Origin: DAITMV01 sp036834985
GTDB taxonomy: Bacteria > Pseudomonadota > Gammaproteobacteria > Burkholderiales > Burkholderiaceae_B
Assembly (NCBI GenBank): GCA_036834985.1
Contig: DAITMV010000104.1
Location: 1 to 10,033, forward strand
Reading direction: 5' to 3'
DNA length: 10,033 nucleotides
Below the pieces are notes generated by a model that saw only the letters and a program-made list of their open reading frames with translations, made no database searches and had not been told where the DNA came from. Of the stretch, positions 1-6,365 are shown in pieces. The translations under genes were made by a program, and so were the position numbers. Positions within the stretch are counted from its first letter, which is position 1; the number at the start of each line of letters is the position of its first letter.

Positions 1-141
1 CACAAACCCCAATGGTTGTAAACGGGTCTGCATCAGGGTTTGACAAGACCCATCAACGGGGGTCACTGATTGCTTGGCGATCAGTTGTTCTGTCAATGAC
101 AAGGTGGGTGATGGGTTGAGTGTGGGCACAGGCGAGGGCAC
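1..141 (-). CDS. dapE: DapE, succinyl-diaminopimelate desuccinylase (5' end only, partial)
   Basis: The first 47 codons of a minus-strand gene that leaves the window. The frame reads ...LSLTEQLIAKQSVTP, then a Cys-Gln-containing segment ending in LQPLGF. This is the usual start of DapE (family pattern: L..LI...SVTP.D.GCQ....RL..LGF). DapE is a zinc-dependent M20-family peptidase that releases succinate from N-succinyl-LL-DAP in the lysine/DAP pathway. The metal ligands lie outside the window. The start is uncertain. I give GTG at 141; GTG at 129, TTG at 102 and an in-frame ATG at 186 are alternatives. The ATG would add a Trp-rich, rare-codon stretch (WIIWFY) unlike DapE, and none of the starts has a good ribosome binding site. 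The gene lies downstream of dapC, dapD and yffB, as expected for the cluster, but is separated from them by the large gene at 215-3886. Confidence 0.85.
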   Translation of the reverse strand, partial: MPSPVPTLNPSPTLSLTEQLIAKQSVTPVDGSCQTLMQTRLQPLGFV

Positions 142-187
142 GTCGGAGTAAAACCAAATTATCCATGTTTTTAGGGGGGGACGCATC

Positions 188-208
188 CTGAGGGTGATCA
201 ACCCTAAG
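188..208 (-). repeat. Short imperfect inverted repeat between the large gene and dapE
   Basis: Arms CTGAGGGT (188-195) and ACCCTAAG (201-208) pair over 8 bp with one mismatch around a 5-nt loop (gatca). It lies 7 bp past the stop codon of the large gene. No T-run follows on the minus strand, so it is not a convincing intrinsic terminator. It could be an RNA-stabilising or translation-modulating hairpin, or chance. A run of seven C (minus strand) at 174-180 follows it. Confidence 0.3.
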
Positions 209-214
209 AATCAG

Positions 215-3200
215 TCACTTTTTGGACACGCTCATGCTGGCGGGAATATGGACTGCCTCCACCGTTTGCCGGCGCGCAGCGACAAGGCCTAATGTGATGC
301 CTTGCTCGCGCGTAAACTCCGATTTGCTATAAACACGCAAGCTGGCGGGCTGGTAGCTGAGTGGGTCATTGATCACGCCCAGGTGCCGCTGTTGCAACGA
401 CTCCCGTATGGCTAAGAGCCCTTGGCTCGCGGATCTATGATTCAGCAGCCCAATAATCGACCCGAGCGCGTTCAAGCGGGTACGTATATCTTTGTACATT
501 TCAAATCGCATGGCGAAGGTATGTCCTGCGCCCTCGCAAGCGGCGGCTTTTCGCAAAAAGGCTTCAATCTCGTGCGGCCCTGCGCCTGGGTTCGTGCGGG
601 CGAGGGTGTCGGTCCAGTCGTGCCGATGGGTGTTTAAGGCGTTAACGAAGTCTTCGAGTGCAATAAATTCGCGTTCGTAAAACGTTTTTTTCATCGTGGC
701 ATTTTTGTCGCGAGACTCCCATCGCATGGCGCTGCCAGCACGCGCCAACTCAGCGATCAAGCCAATTCCGTCAACCGTGCCATAACCCGGATTAAAGCCG
801 GCATTCAGCGCTTCTCCAAATTTGACGTTGGCCCGTCCACCCGCTTCAAACTTGAGAAATCGGCCAGACACTTTTTTGTGGACACGACGCTCGCCACTGA
901 GTTGTTGTTGCTCCCGTTGGCTTTGCTGACGCATGACCCTGGCTTCCAACGACAAGCCCATCTTCGCAAACGCATTGCCGATCGAGGCCGTTGCATCCGC
1001 TACCACACCCCGCTGGCTATGGGCGTCTTTGGATGTATCCAGCACGCTGATGGATAGGTCATCGTGGTGGTGTTGCAGCAGCAGGGCGTTAAGTGTATGT
1101 GATGCGTCGGTGGTCGAGAGTCCCAGAAACAGATTGTTAATCAGTCGGATAAACGCTTGTTCGGCCTGCGCCTTGGGGCGTTGCGCGCTTATGGGTATTT
1201 GCAGGCAGATGCCATCAATGTACTGGCTACCCCAGTCCTTGAAGATGACGTCAACCCCGGTGCTTATGTTGATCAGCCCGCTGATTTTGTGACCCACTGC
1301 CACCCCGGCAGAGACTCGTTTTTGGGTTTTGTGCACCGATCCAAGGACCAATTCCAGAAAGTCAGAGGTTTTCGCCACTTCAATGGTGGCAAGTCGCACT
1401 TTGGCGTAGCGACAATCAAGGCGGGGTCGCGCAAATAGCGTGGTTGCAAAGCCGACCGCACCTGTCAATCCACCGGTGACTGCTCCGATGATGCCGCCGT
1501 CGTACAGACGGATACGAGCGTCTGACCCCATTTGTTCGATCAGTTGCGCCAAGCCTGAGCATATCGACTGGATTGATGTGGCCTCCAGCTTAAAGCTGCG
1601 ACCATACAGCGCATCGCTCATCCGTTGGAGATGGGGTTCAATCTCGCTGCGGTTGGGCTGTGAACGAGCCCATTTTTTAAAGCGTTTGAAATGCTCTGGA
1701 TTGACGTGCTGGGCGAGGTCTTGCTGCTCGAGGCGCTCTGTGCATAGCTGTTGGGCTAAACGCAGATGCTCCAGGTATTGTGCTTTTCGTTTATCGATAT
1801 CACTCAGGTCGGCCCCTTGCAGGCCCAATTCAATTGCTTGCAACGGTGATTTGTGCCCGGTGGGTTTGAGAGAGGCTTTTATCCAGCCGCGGCGATTCTC
1901 CAGACGCTCGACCCACGCTTTACATTTGCTCAGCCGGTGGGTAACGGTCTGTAAAAAGTCATTGTCTGGGCTGTCTGTCAGGTGATTCCGAAACGCGGTG
2001 ATGGCAATTTGATCTTGATCGGTGTTGGGTAGGCCGGCTAGGTTCCGCAAGCATCCGTTTAATGCAGCGCTGCCAGGGGTCGACCGATTGGCAATCGCAT
2101 TGAGCAGGATGGGTGACATAAGCGACGGCTCAGCATGACCGATACCGTGGAGGCCGGCAGACAGCGCTTGAGCAGCCTTTAGGCAGGTGGTGAGCATTTG
2201 TCGTTGTTCAGGGGGGACGTCTGTTCCGAGCAGATGCTTAAGCATCCGTAGTTCGCTGGGGGTATTGCCGAGCGCCATCAGCGTGCGCCATGCGTCCTCG
2301 GCCGCTTGGGATATCAACGGGGTGTCGGCATCATAGGGCGCCTTTTGAACATATTCGTAGACGCCTTGCAGTGCCTTGGGCAGATCCATCCGCGCTAAGT
2401 GATCGAAGGCTTGCCAGGCACGGCCCAGATCTTGCCCACATACCGCCGACAAGGCGCTGCCTAACACGGAGGCATCTATTGACGATAAGGGCTTGGGCCC
2501 ATGGTTGGTTGAAAGGGAAGGCGTTGGGCAAGACGGGCCTCTGAGGCGCTGTTCGACGGCGTGTACAAAACCCTGCAATGAGAGACGATGCACACGGGGT
2601 TGACTTGCCGTTGGACACGGAAACAAGTCTGGAAACAGCCGTGCAGGCGTGGTCACCTGTTCCAGGTTTTGGGCCGCGTACTGAGCTTGCTGCCACCGAT
2701 GATCCGCCGGTACCGGACAGTGGTCGGCGCTGGCGGCTGGGGGCAGTTGATGTTCGATCGGATCGCCGGACAATCGCCTTGAGGACAATCCGGCATCGTA
2801 CCGAGGCGCCATGGGCAGAGCTTGTGAACCTAGCCGTTGAACTTTCCAGTGCACTGTGCCAAGGGTCTTGATGGGGGTTGATAAATTGTGCGCAGGGTCT
2901 GGTGCTGAGATGACATGGGGCGCCAGACGTTCTTCCTGTTCCTCCAGGCACTGCAGCAGGGCGTTCTTAAGGGCAGATTCCTGTTGTGGACTGTGAACGT
3001 AGTGCGGGCTTCGTACCTGTCGCCCCTTTTCAATGGCCTGTCGCAGGGCCTCGTCTAGGGTACTGCGCGTGACCTGTCCATCCCTGATGCGTTCACATAA
3101 CTCGTTGTAGGTAATCAGGACTGCATTGCGCCCATGACCTGCGTAGCTTGCAATCACCGGGTAGTCCAATTTGTTGAGAGGTTGGTCAAACGACTGGCGG

Positions 3201-3886
3201 ACGGCCAAGAGGTGTTCATCCAGATAGGCCTTGGCGCGAACGATTGAGGCGGGCGACAAGACCCGATCTGCAAACGGCAGAGCGATCTGGCTCAAACGTA
3301 TCCGGCGGACCGACTGATTTTGGATATCCTCGGCGTCAATCACCAACGATCTGGAATCCTTGGTGTGCTCCTGCATGACCACGGAGATTTTAAAGCGCCC
3401 GGCGATCAGGCAGCCCGGCGGTGTATCCGGAGGAGAGGCGCCCCGTGCAAGCTCCATGGTTTGGAGCAGTTGGTCTATGAGCGGTGTTTCCTGGCTGGGT
3501 GGCAAACGGTGCAAGGTCTGCGCATCGGCAACTGAGCGGGCATGGGCCAACGGAGATACAAACTGAAAGATACCTTCGCCTGACTCAATTCCTTGTACCA
3601 GCATTTTTTCAAAACGTGAACAGTCGCCGGACGGAATATGGCTCGACGGTTGAGGGGATTGAGCCGCGATGTAGCATGTCGTTTGGGGTGGGGACGCCAA
3701 TGATGTTTCTGAGGATTCGCCGAACTCGATCCGGTGCGCATCGATTGGACCCCAGTGCTGCTGGCCTGACGCGGATACCCATTGCACGTGGCAGGTTGCC
3801 ACATTGTCAGGCAAGCCGACTGGTGCAGGTACCGGTTCAGAGCTTGGTCGGGATTGTATCGGTAGGGAATGAATACCCCGAGGCAT
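215..3886 (-). CDS. Large multidomain protein with N-terminal PTP-like pseudophosphatase domain, effector-like
   Basis: 1223 residues; I do not recognise a full-length family. Residues 1-40 are Ser/Pro-rich, with no acidic residue before E17, which is compatible with a type III-type secretion signal but not proof. Residues about 40-318 match tyrosine phosphatase motifs in order: GPIDAHRI (46-53), YIAAQSPQP (72-80), PFAD in place of WPD (204-207), P-loop ASYAGHGRNA (246-255) and VHSPQQ (297-302). Catalytic Cys is replaced by S247. Residues about 320-475 are a Pro-rich linker. Residues about 480-785 are mostly helical. Residues 797-818 are Gly-rich and hydrophobic. Residues about 820-900 and 1000-1050 look beta-rich, and the last part is helical. 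The gene follows yffB by 75 bp and precedes dapE. A good -10 box lies 8 nt before the ATG, and there is no clear ribosome binding site, so the message may be leaderless or the true start lies further in. Role as a host-targeted effector is inference. Confidence 0.85.
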   Translation of the reverse strand: MPRGIHSLPIQSRPSSEPVPAPVGLPDNVATCHVQWVSASGQQHWGPIDAHRIEFGESSETSLASPPQTTCYIAAQSPQPSSHIPSGDCSRFEKMLVQGIESGEGIFQFVSPLAHARSVADAQTLHRLPPSQETPLIDQLLQTMELARGASPPDTPPGCLIAGRFKISVVMQEHTKDSRSLVIDAEDIQNQSVRRIRLSQIALPFADRVLSPASIVRAKAYLDEHLLAVRQSFDQPLNKLDYPVIASYAGHGRNAVLITYNELCERIRDGQVTRSTLDEALRQAIEKGRQVRSPHYVHSPQQESALKNALLQCLEEQEERLAPHVISAPDPAHNLSTPIKTLGTVHWKVQRLGSQALPMAPRYDAGLSSRRLSGDPIEHQLPPAASADHCPVPADHRWQQAQYAAQNLEQVTTPARLFPDLFPCPTASQPRVHRLSLQGFVHAVEQRLRGPSCPTPSLSTNHGPKPLSSIDASVLGSALSAVCGQDLGRAWQAFDHLARMDLPKALQGVYEYVQKAPYDADTPLISQAAEDAWRTLMALGNTPSELRMLKHLLGTDVPPEQRQMLTTCLKAAQALSAGLHGIGHAEPSLMSPILLNAIANRSTPGSAALNGCLRNLAGLPNTDQDQIAITAFRNHLTDSPDNDFLQTVTHRLSKCKAWVERLENRRGWIKASLKPTGHKSPLQAIELGLQGADLSDIDKRKAQYLEHLRLAQQLCTERLEQQDLAQHVNPEHFKRFKKWARSQPNRSEIEPHLQRMSDALYGRSFKLEATSIQSICSGLAQLIEQMGSDARIRLYDGGIIGAVTGGLTGAVGFATTLFARPRLDCRYAKVRLATIEVAKTSDFLELVLGSVHKTQKRVSAGVAVGHKISGLINISTGVDVIFKDWGSQYIDGICLQIPISAQRPKAQAEQAFIRLINNLFLGLSTTDASHTLNALLLQHHHDDLSISVLDTSKDAHSQRGVVADATASIGNAFAKMGLSLEARVMRQQSQREQQQLSGERRVHKKVSGRFLKFEAGGRANVKFGEALNAGFNPGYGTVDGIGLIAELARAGSAMRWESRDKNATMKKTFYEREFIALEDFVNALNTHRHDWTDTLARTNPGAGPHEIEAFLRKAAACEGAGHTFAMRFEMYKDIRTRLNALGSIIGLLNHRSASQGLLAIRESLQQRHLGVINDPLSYQPASLRVYSKSEFTREQGITLGLVAARRQTVEAVHIPASMSVSKK
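1187..1498 (-). other. Gly-rich hydrophobic segment followed by beta-rich region in the large protein
   Basis: Residues about 797-900 of the 1223-residue protein. Residues 797-818 (GGIIGAVTGGLTGAVGFATT plus LF) form a 22-residue Gly-rich hydrophobic stretch flanked by charged residues, which could insert in or lie against a membrane. The following residues show alternating hydrophobic/polar patterning (for example AKVRLATIEVAK, RVSAGVAVGH, GLINISTGVDVIF) typical of amphipathic beta strands. A second patch of this kind occurs near 1004-1024. Large type III effectors of the AvrE/DspE group also have beta-barrel C-termini, but I see no specific sequence match to them, so this is only a structural analogy. 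Confidence 0.4.
2933..3769 (-). other. Protein tyrosine phosphatase-like domain with Cys-to-Ser active site
   Basis: Residues about 40-318 of the large protein. The motifs align with classical and YopH-type PTPs: GPIDAHRIEF with the SPFDHSRI/LNAN.I region before the Q-G/Y-P motif; YIAAQSPQP with YIATQGPLP (IACQYPLQ in YopH); a beta-rich stretch ending RIRLSQIALPFAD with the strand leading into the WPD loop; PVIASYAGHGRNAV with PVIHCRAGVGRTA; and RQVRSPHYVHSPQQ with RVQRNGIMVQKDEQ. The interval from D207 to S247 is 40 residues, between those I recall for PTP1B (34) and YopH (47). Conserved: D207, A249-G250, G252-R253, Q302. Changed: His to A246, Cys to S247, Thr/Ser to N254, Trp to F205. S247 is AGC, one base from TGC. 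The fold assignment rests on several ordered motifs; loss of hydrolysis is inferred from the missing Cys. Confidence 0.75.
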
Positions 3887-3894
3887 GTCGGATC

Positions 3895-3924
3895 AGTATA
3901 AAACGCGTCGACACTGAGTGACAG
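3895..3924 (-). promoter_or_regulatory. Sigma-70-like promoter for the large gene
   Basis: Minus strand: CTGTCA (3919-3924, 4 of 6 to TTGACA), an 18-bp spacer, and TATACT (3895-3900, 5 of 6 to TATAAT). Transcription would begin about at 3888, immediately before the ATG at 3886, implying a leaderless message or a start further in. No TTCG-N16-TTCG (hrpII/PIP-type) box is visible in the 75-bp gap. Only a weak hairpin (CACC 3940-3943 / GGTG 3950-3953) lies between yffB and this promoter, so read-through from the dap operon is also likely. Confidence 0.5.
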
Positions 3925-3961
3925 GCCTTGGGAAAAGTTCACCTGGTAGGGTGTTAAGTAT

Positions 3962-4285
3962 TTATGACAGACCCACCTGTATGCCGGCGTCCGACACGAT
4001 GACCGGCCGTTTTATGCAGCTGGGGTTCGCAAGCATAACCGCCTGGGCGCTGGCCGCATCGGTGACCGAGGTTTTGACATCCTCGGGCAAATTACGCCAC
4101 GTCGTACCTTTGCGGTTGAGTAACACCTCCCAACTGACTGTTTTGAGCCACCCGGACAGCAGGGCTGGTGTGACGCCCTGTTTTTTGTAGTCGTGAAATA
4201 CATACTGAACGCCCTGTTGATTCAAGGCGTCCAGTGCTTTTTTCACGCTGCCGCAGTTGGGTATGCCATAGACAATGACAGCCAT
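3962..4285 (-). CDS. yffB: ArsC/Spx-family thioredoxin-fold protein (YffB-like)
   Basis: 107 residues, close to the usual length for this family. It begins VIVYGIPNCGSVKKALD, the thioredoxin-fold beta1-Cys-helix start of ArsC-family proteins, with a single active-site-type C11; the family often has NCDTVKKA. HDYKKQGV (31-38), LLNRKGTTWR (55-64), and IKRPVI with R93 are further family hallmarks. The arsenate-reductase label is formal: YffB-type members have no firmly known role and are probably thiol-dependent oxidoreductases in the cytoplasm. ATG start at 4285, 6 bp after the dapD stop, with GGAG at about 4297-4300 overlapping the end of dapD, so it is translated from the dap transcript. This gene sits beside dapD and dapE in related genomes, which suggests a conserved but undefined link. 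Here the large gene follows it instead of dapE. Confidence 0.9.
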   Translation of the reverse strand: MAVIVYGIPNCGSVKKALDALNQQGVQYVFHDYKKQGVTPALLSGWLKTVSWEVLLNRKGTTWRNLPEDVKTSVTDAASAQAVMLANPSCIKRPVIVSDAGIQVGLS

Positions 4286-4291
4286 GGGGCG

Positions 4292-5119
4292 TCAGACTCC
4301 ACGCAGCAATTCGTTGATACCGGTTTTGGCTCGGGTTTTGGCATCCACCTTTTTGACAATCACCGCACAGTACAGGCTGTAGGTGCCGTCTGCCGAGGGC
4401 AGGTTACCTGATACCACCACCGAACCTGCGGGGATGCGGCCATAGGTGACTTCGCCGGTTTCGCGGTCAAAAATCTTGGTGCTTTGGCCAATGTACACAC
4501 CCATAGAAATCACGGAATTTTCTTCAACGATCACGCCTTCGACCACCTCGGAGCGGGCCCCGATAAAGCAGTTGTCTTCAATGATGGTGGGGTTGGCCTG
4601 TAATGGCTCGAGGACGCCGCCAATGCCAACACCGCCAGACAAATGCACATTCTTGCCGATCTGGGCGCAAGAACCTACGGTGGCCCAGGTATCCACCATG
4701 GTGCCTTCATCTACATATGCACCAATGTTGACGTAAGAGGGCATCAACACGACATTTTTGCCGATAAAGCTGCCACGACGTGCCACCGCGGGTGGTACCA
4801 CCCGAAAACCACCGGCGCGAAAATCGGCGTCGGTGTAATCGGCAAATTTGGAGGGTACTTTGTCGAAAAACTGGGTGTAGCCGCCGGCCGGCATCACTGC
4901 GTTGTCTTCAAGACGGAATGACAGCAGCACGGCCTTTTTAATCCACTGGTGAGTGACCCAGTCGCCATCGAGTTTTTCTGCAACGCGCAGTTTGCCGTGA
5001 TTGAGCTCGTTTAATACGTGCATCACGGCTTCTTTGACATCAGCCGGTGCGCTGGCAGGTGACATCTCGGTGCGCTGTTCCCACGCTTGCTCAATAACTG
5101 ACTGAAGGTTATTACTCAT
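4292..5119 (-). CDS. dapD: DapD, 2,3,4,5-tetrahydropyridine-2,6-dicarboxylate N-succinyltransferase
   Basis: 275 residues, near the 274 of the E. coli enzyme. It transfers succinyl from succinyl-CoA to tetrahydrodipicolinate, opening the succinylase branch of lysine/DAP synthesis; cytoplasmic trimer. The N-terminal part is helical (residues 1-100). A left-handed beta-helix of hexapeptide repeats spans about 108-235 (for example GSFIGKNVVLMPSYVNIGAY and, after it, VDEGTMVDTWATVG). SGGVGIGGVLEP (161-172) and ARSEVVEGV (188-196, including E191) are family signatures around the active site. The ATG at 5119 has a strong ribosome binding site (AAGGA, 6-nt spacing) that overlaps the dapC stop codon. 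Nothing is truncated or odd. Confidence 0.97.
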   Translation of the reverse strand: MSNNLQSVIEQAWEQRTEMSPASAPADVKEAVMHVLNELNHGKLRVAEKLDGDWVTHQWIKKAVLLSFRLEDNAVMPAGGYTQFFDKVPSKFADYTDADFRAGGFRVVPPAVARRGSFIGKNVVLMPSYVNIGAYVDEGTMVDTWATVGSCAQIGKNVHLSGGVGIGGVLEPLQANPTIIEDNCFIGARSEVVEGVIVEENSVISMGVYIGQSTKIFDRETGEVTYGRIPAGSVVVSGNLPSADGTYSLYCAVIVKKVDAKTRAKTGINELLRGV

Positions 5120-5125
5120 GTGTCA

Positions 5126-5131
5126 TCCTTA
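5126..5131 (-). promoter_or_regulatory. dapD ribosome binding site overlapping the dapC stop codon
   Basis: On the minus strand TAAGGA: the TAA (5129-5131) ends dapC, and AAGGA (5126-5130) is the Shine-Dalgarno for the dapD ATG 6 nt further on. Ribosomes terminating dapC therefore occupy the dapD initiation region, which supports translational coupling of the two enzymes. Confidence 0.75.
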
Positions 5132-6361
5132 ACTATTTGATTTATTGAAACTGTTAACCATCTGAACCATGCGGTGTGCGGCCTCTACGCACTCAGCCAG
5201 GGGGGCGACCAGCGCAATCCTGACATAGCCTGCGCCCGGGTTGCCGTCGGCAGTATCGCGTGCGAGGTAAGAGCCAGGCAGAAGGGTCACGTTGTACTCG
5301 GCCAGCAAACGTTTGGTAAAGTCTGCATCACAGCCGGGTACTTTGGCCCACAAGTAAAATCCGGCATCTGGCAACGATACTTCAAGTACTTTCTGAAGTA
5401 TGGGTGTAACTTGTGCAAACTTGTCCCGGTACTGGGAGCGGTTTTCACGCACATGGGCGTCGTCGTTCCAGGCCGCTACACTGGCCGCCTGTATCGCGGG
5501 GGACATGGCACTGCCGTGGTAGGTGCGGAAAGTCAGGAATTGCTTGATCCAATGGGCATCTCCGGCGACAAAACCTGAGCGCAAACCGGGGGCGTTGGAT
5601 CGCTTGGACAAACTTGAAAACACGATCAGGTTTTTATAATCAGGGCGTCCCAATTGCACGGCCGCTTGCAAGCCACCGAGTGGCGGATTGTCTTCCTCAA
5701 AGAAAATTTCGGAGTAGCACTCGTCAGCTGCAATCACAAACCCGTAGCGGTCTGCCGCTTCAAAGAGAATTTTCCATTGATCCAACCCCAGTACCGCGCC
5801 GGTTGGGTTGCCGGGTGTGCAGACGTATACCAGGCGCGTTCTAGCCCATTGCTCCTTGCTCACCTGCGAGTAATCACACTGGCCATTGGCGACAATGTTC
5901 AAAAACTCGGGTTGTGCACCACCCAAGAGGGCTGCACCCTCATAAATCTGATAAAACGGGTTGGGGCACAGCACGCGTGCTGCCATGTCGGCCGGGTTCA
6001 GTACCACTTGCGCAAAGGCAAACAGCGCCTCGCGTGAACCGAGTACCGGCAGGACCTGGGTGTCCGGGTTGCAAGTGATTTTGTAGCGTCGCTTGATCCA
6101 GCCAGCTATCGCTTGACGAATGGATGGCAGGCCAACCGTGGTGGGATAAACCGCCAAGCCGTCCAGCCCGGCGATCAGCGCCTCTTTGAGCAAGGCCGGT
6201 GTGGGATGCTTGGGCTCACCGATCGACAGGTTGATGTTTTTCAGCGCGGCATTGGGGACAACGCCTGCAAACAAGGCACGCAGCTTTTCAAAAGGGTAGG
6301 GCTGGAGCAATGACAGGCGGGGGTTACCAGCACTGTGGCCGGTTGCATCGGTCAGTCCCAT
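5129..6361 (-). CDS. dapC: DapC, succinyldiaminopimelate transaminase
   Basis: 410 residues from the ATG at 6361. A fold-type I PLP aminotransferase that converts N-succinyl-2-amino-6-ketopimelate to N-succinyl-LL-DAP with glutamate as amino donor. Visible features: the substrate-side NLSIGEPKHPTP (44-55), LGSREALFAF (107-116), TPGNPTGAV (182-190, with N185), AADECYSEIF (211-220, with D213 for the PLP pyridine nitrogen), the PLP lysine K253 in SSLSKRSNAPGLRSGF, and R381 in YVRIALV for the substrate carboxylate. The frame is open upstream to 6481, but that extension lies inside queF and is unlike the family, so the ATG at 6361 (MGLTDATG...) is chosen. It starts 4 bp after the queF stop and ends in the dapD ribosome binding site. 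Confidence 0.96.
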   Translation of the reverse strand: MGLTDATGHSAGNPRLSLLQPYPFEKLRALFAGVVPNAALKNINLSIGEPKHPTPALLKEALIAGLDGLAVYPTTVGLPSIRQAIAGWIKRRYKITCNPDTQVLPVLGSREALFAFAQVVLNPADMAARVLCPNPFYQIYEGAALLGGAQPEFLNIVANGQCDYSQVSKEQWARTRLVYVCTPGNPTGAVLGLDQWKILFEAADRYGFVIAADECYSEIFFEEDNPPLGGLQAAVQLGRPDYKNLIVFSSLSKRSNAPGLRSGFVAGDAHWIKQFLTFRTYHGSAMSPAIQAASVAAWNDDAHVRENRSQYRDKFAQVTPILQKVLEVSLPDAGFYLWAKVPGCDADFTKRLLAEYNVTLLPGSYLARDTADGNPGAGYVRIALVAPLAECVEAAHRMVQMVNSFNKSNS

Positions 6362-6365
6362 GCGT

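Noticed and set aside
1440..1985. 181-residue plus-strand frame opposite the large gene
   Set aside because: Ser/Arg/Cys-rich composition typical of antisense reading of a coding region, with no motif or ribosome binding site.
2284..2293. Ala-Trp-Arg (AWR) at residues 532-534 of the large protein as evidence for the AWR/RipA effector family
   Set aside because: A single tripeptide is expected by chance, and I see no wider similarity that I can name.
3475..3942. 155-residue minus-strand frame over the start of the large gene
   Set aside because: It is out of frame with the PTP-like motifs and has no recognisable protein features; treated as a shadow of the large gene.
3940..3953. Intrinsic terminator after yffB
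   Set aside because: The stem is only four base pairs and the following T run is short and interrupted; too weak to call.
3887..3961. hrpII/PIP-type box (TTCG-N16-TTCG) upstream of the large gene
   Set aside because: No TTCG pair on the coding strand in the gap; only a sigma-70-like promoter is visible.
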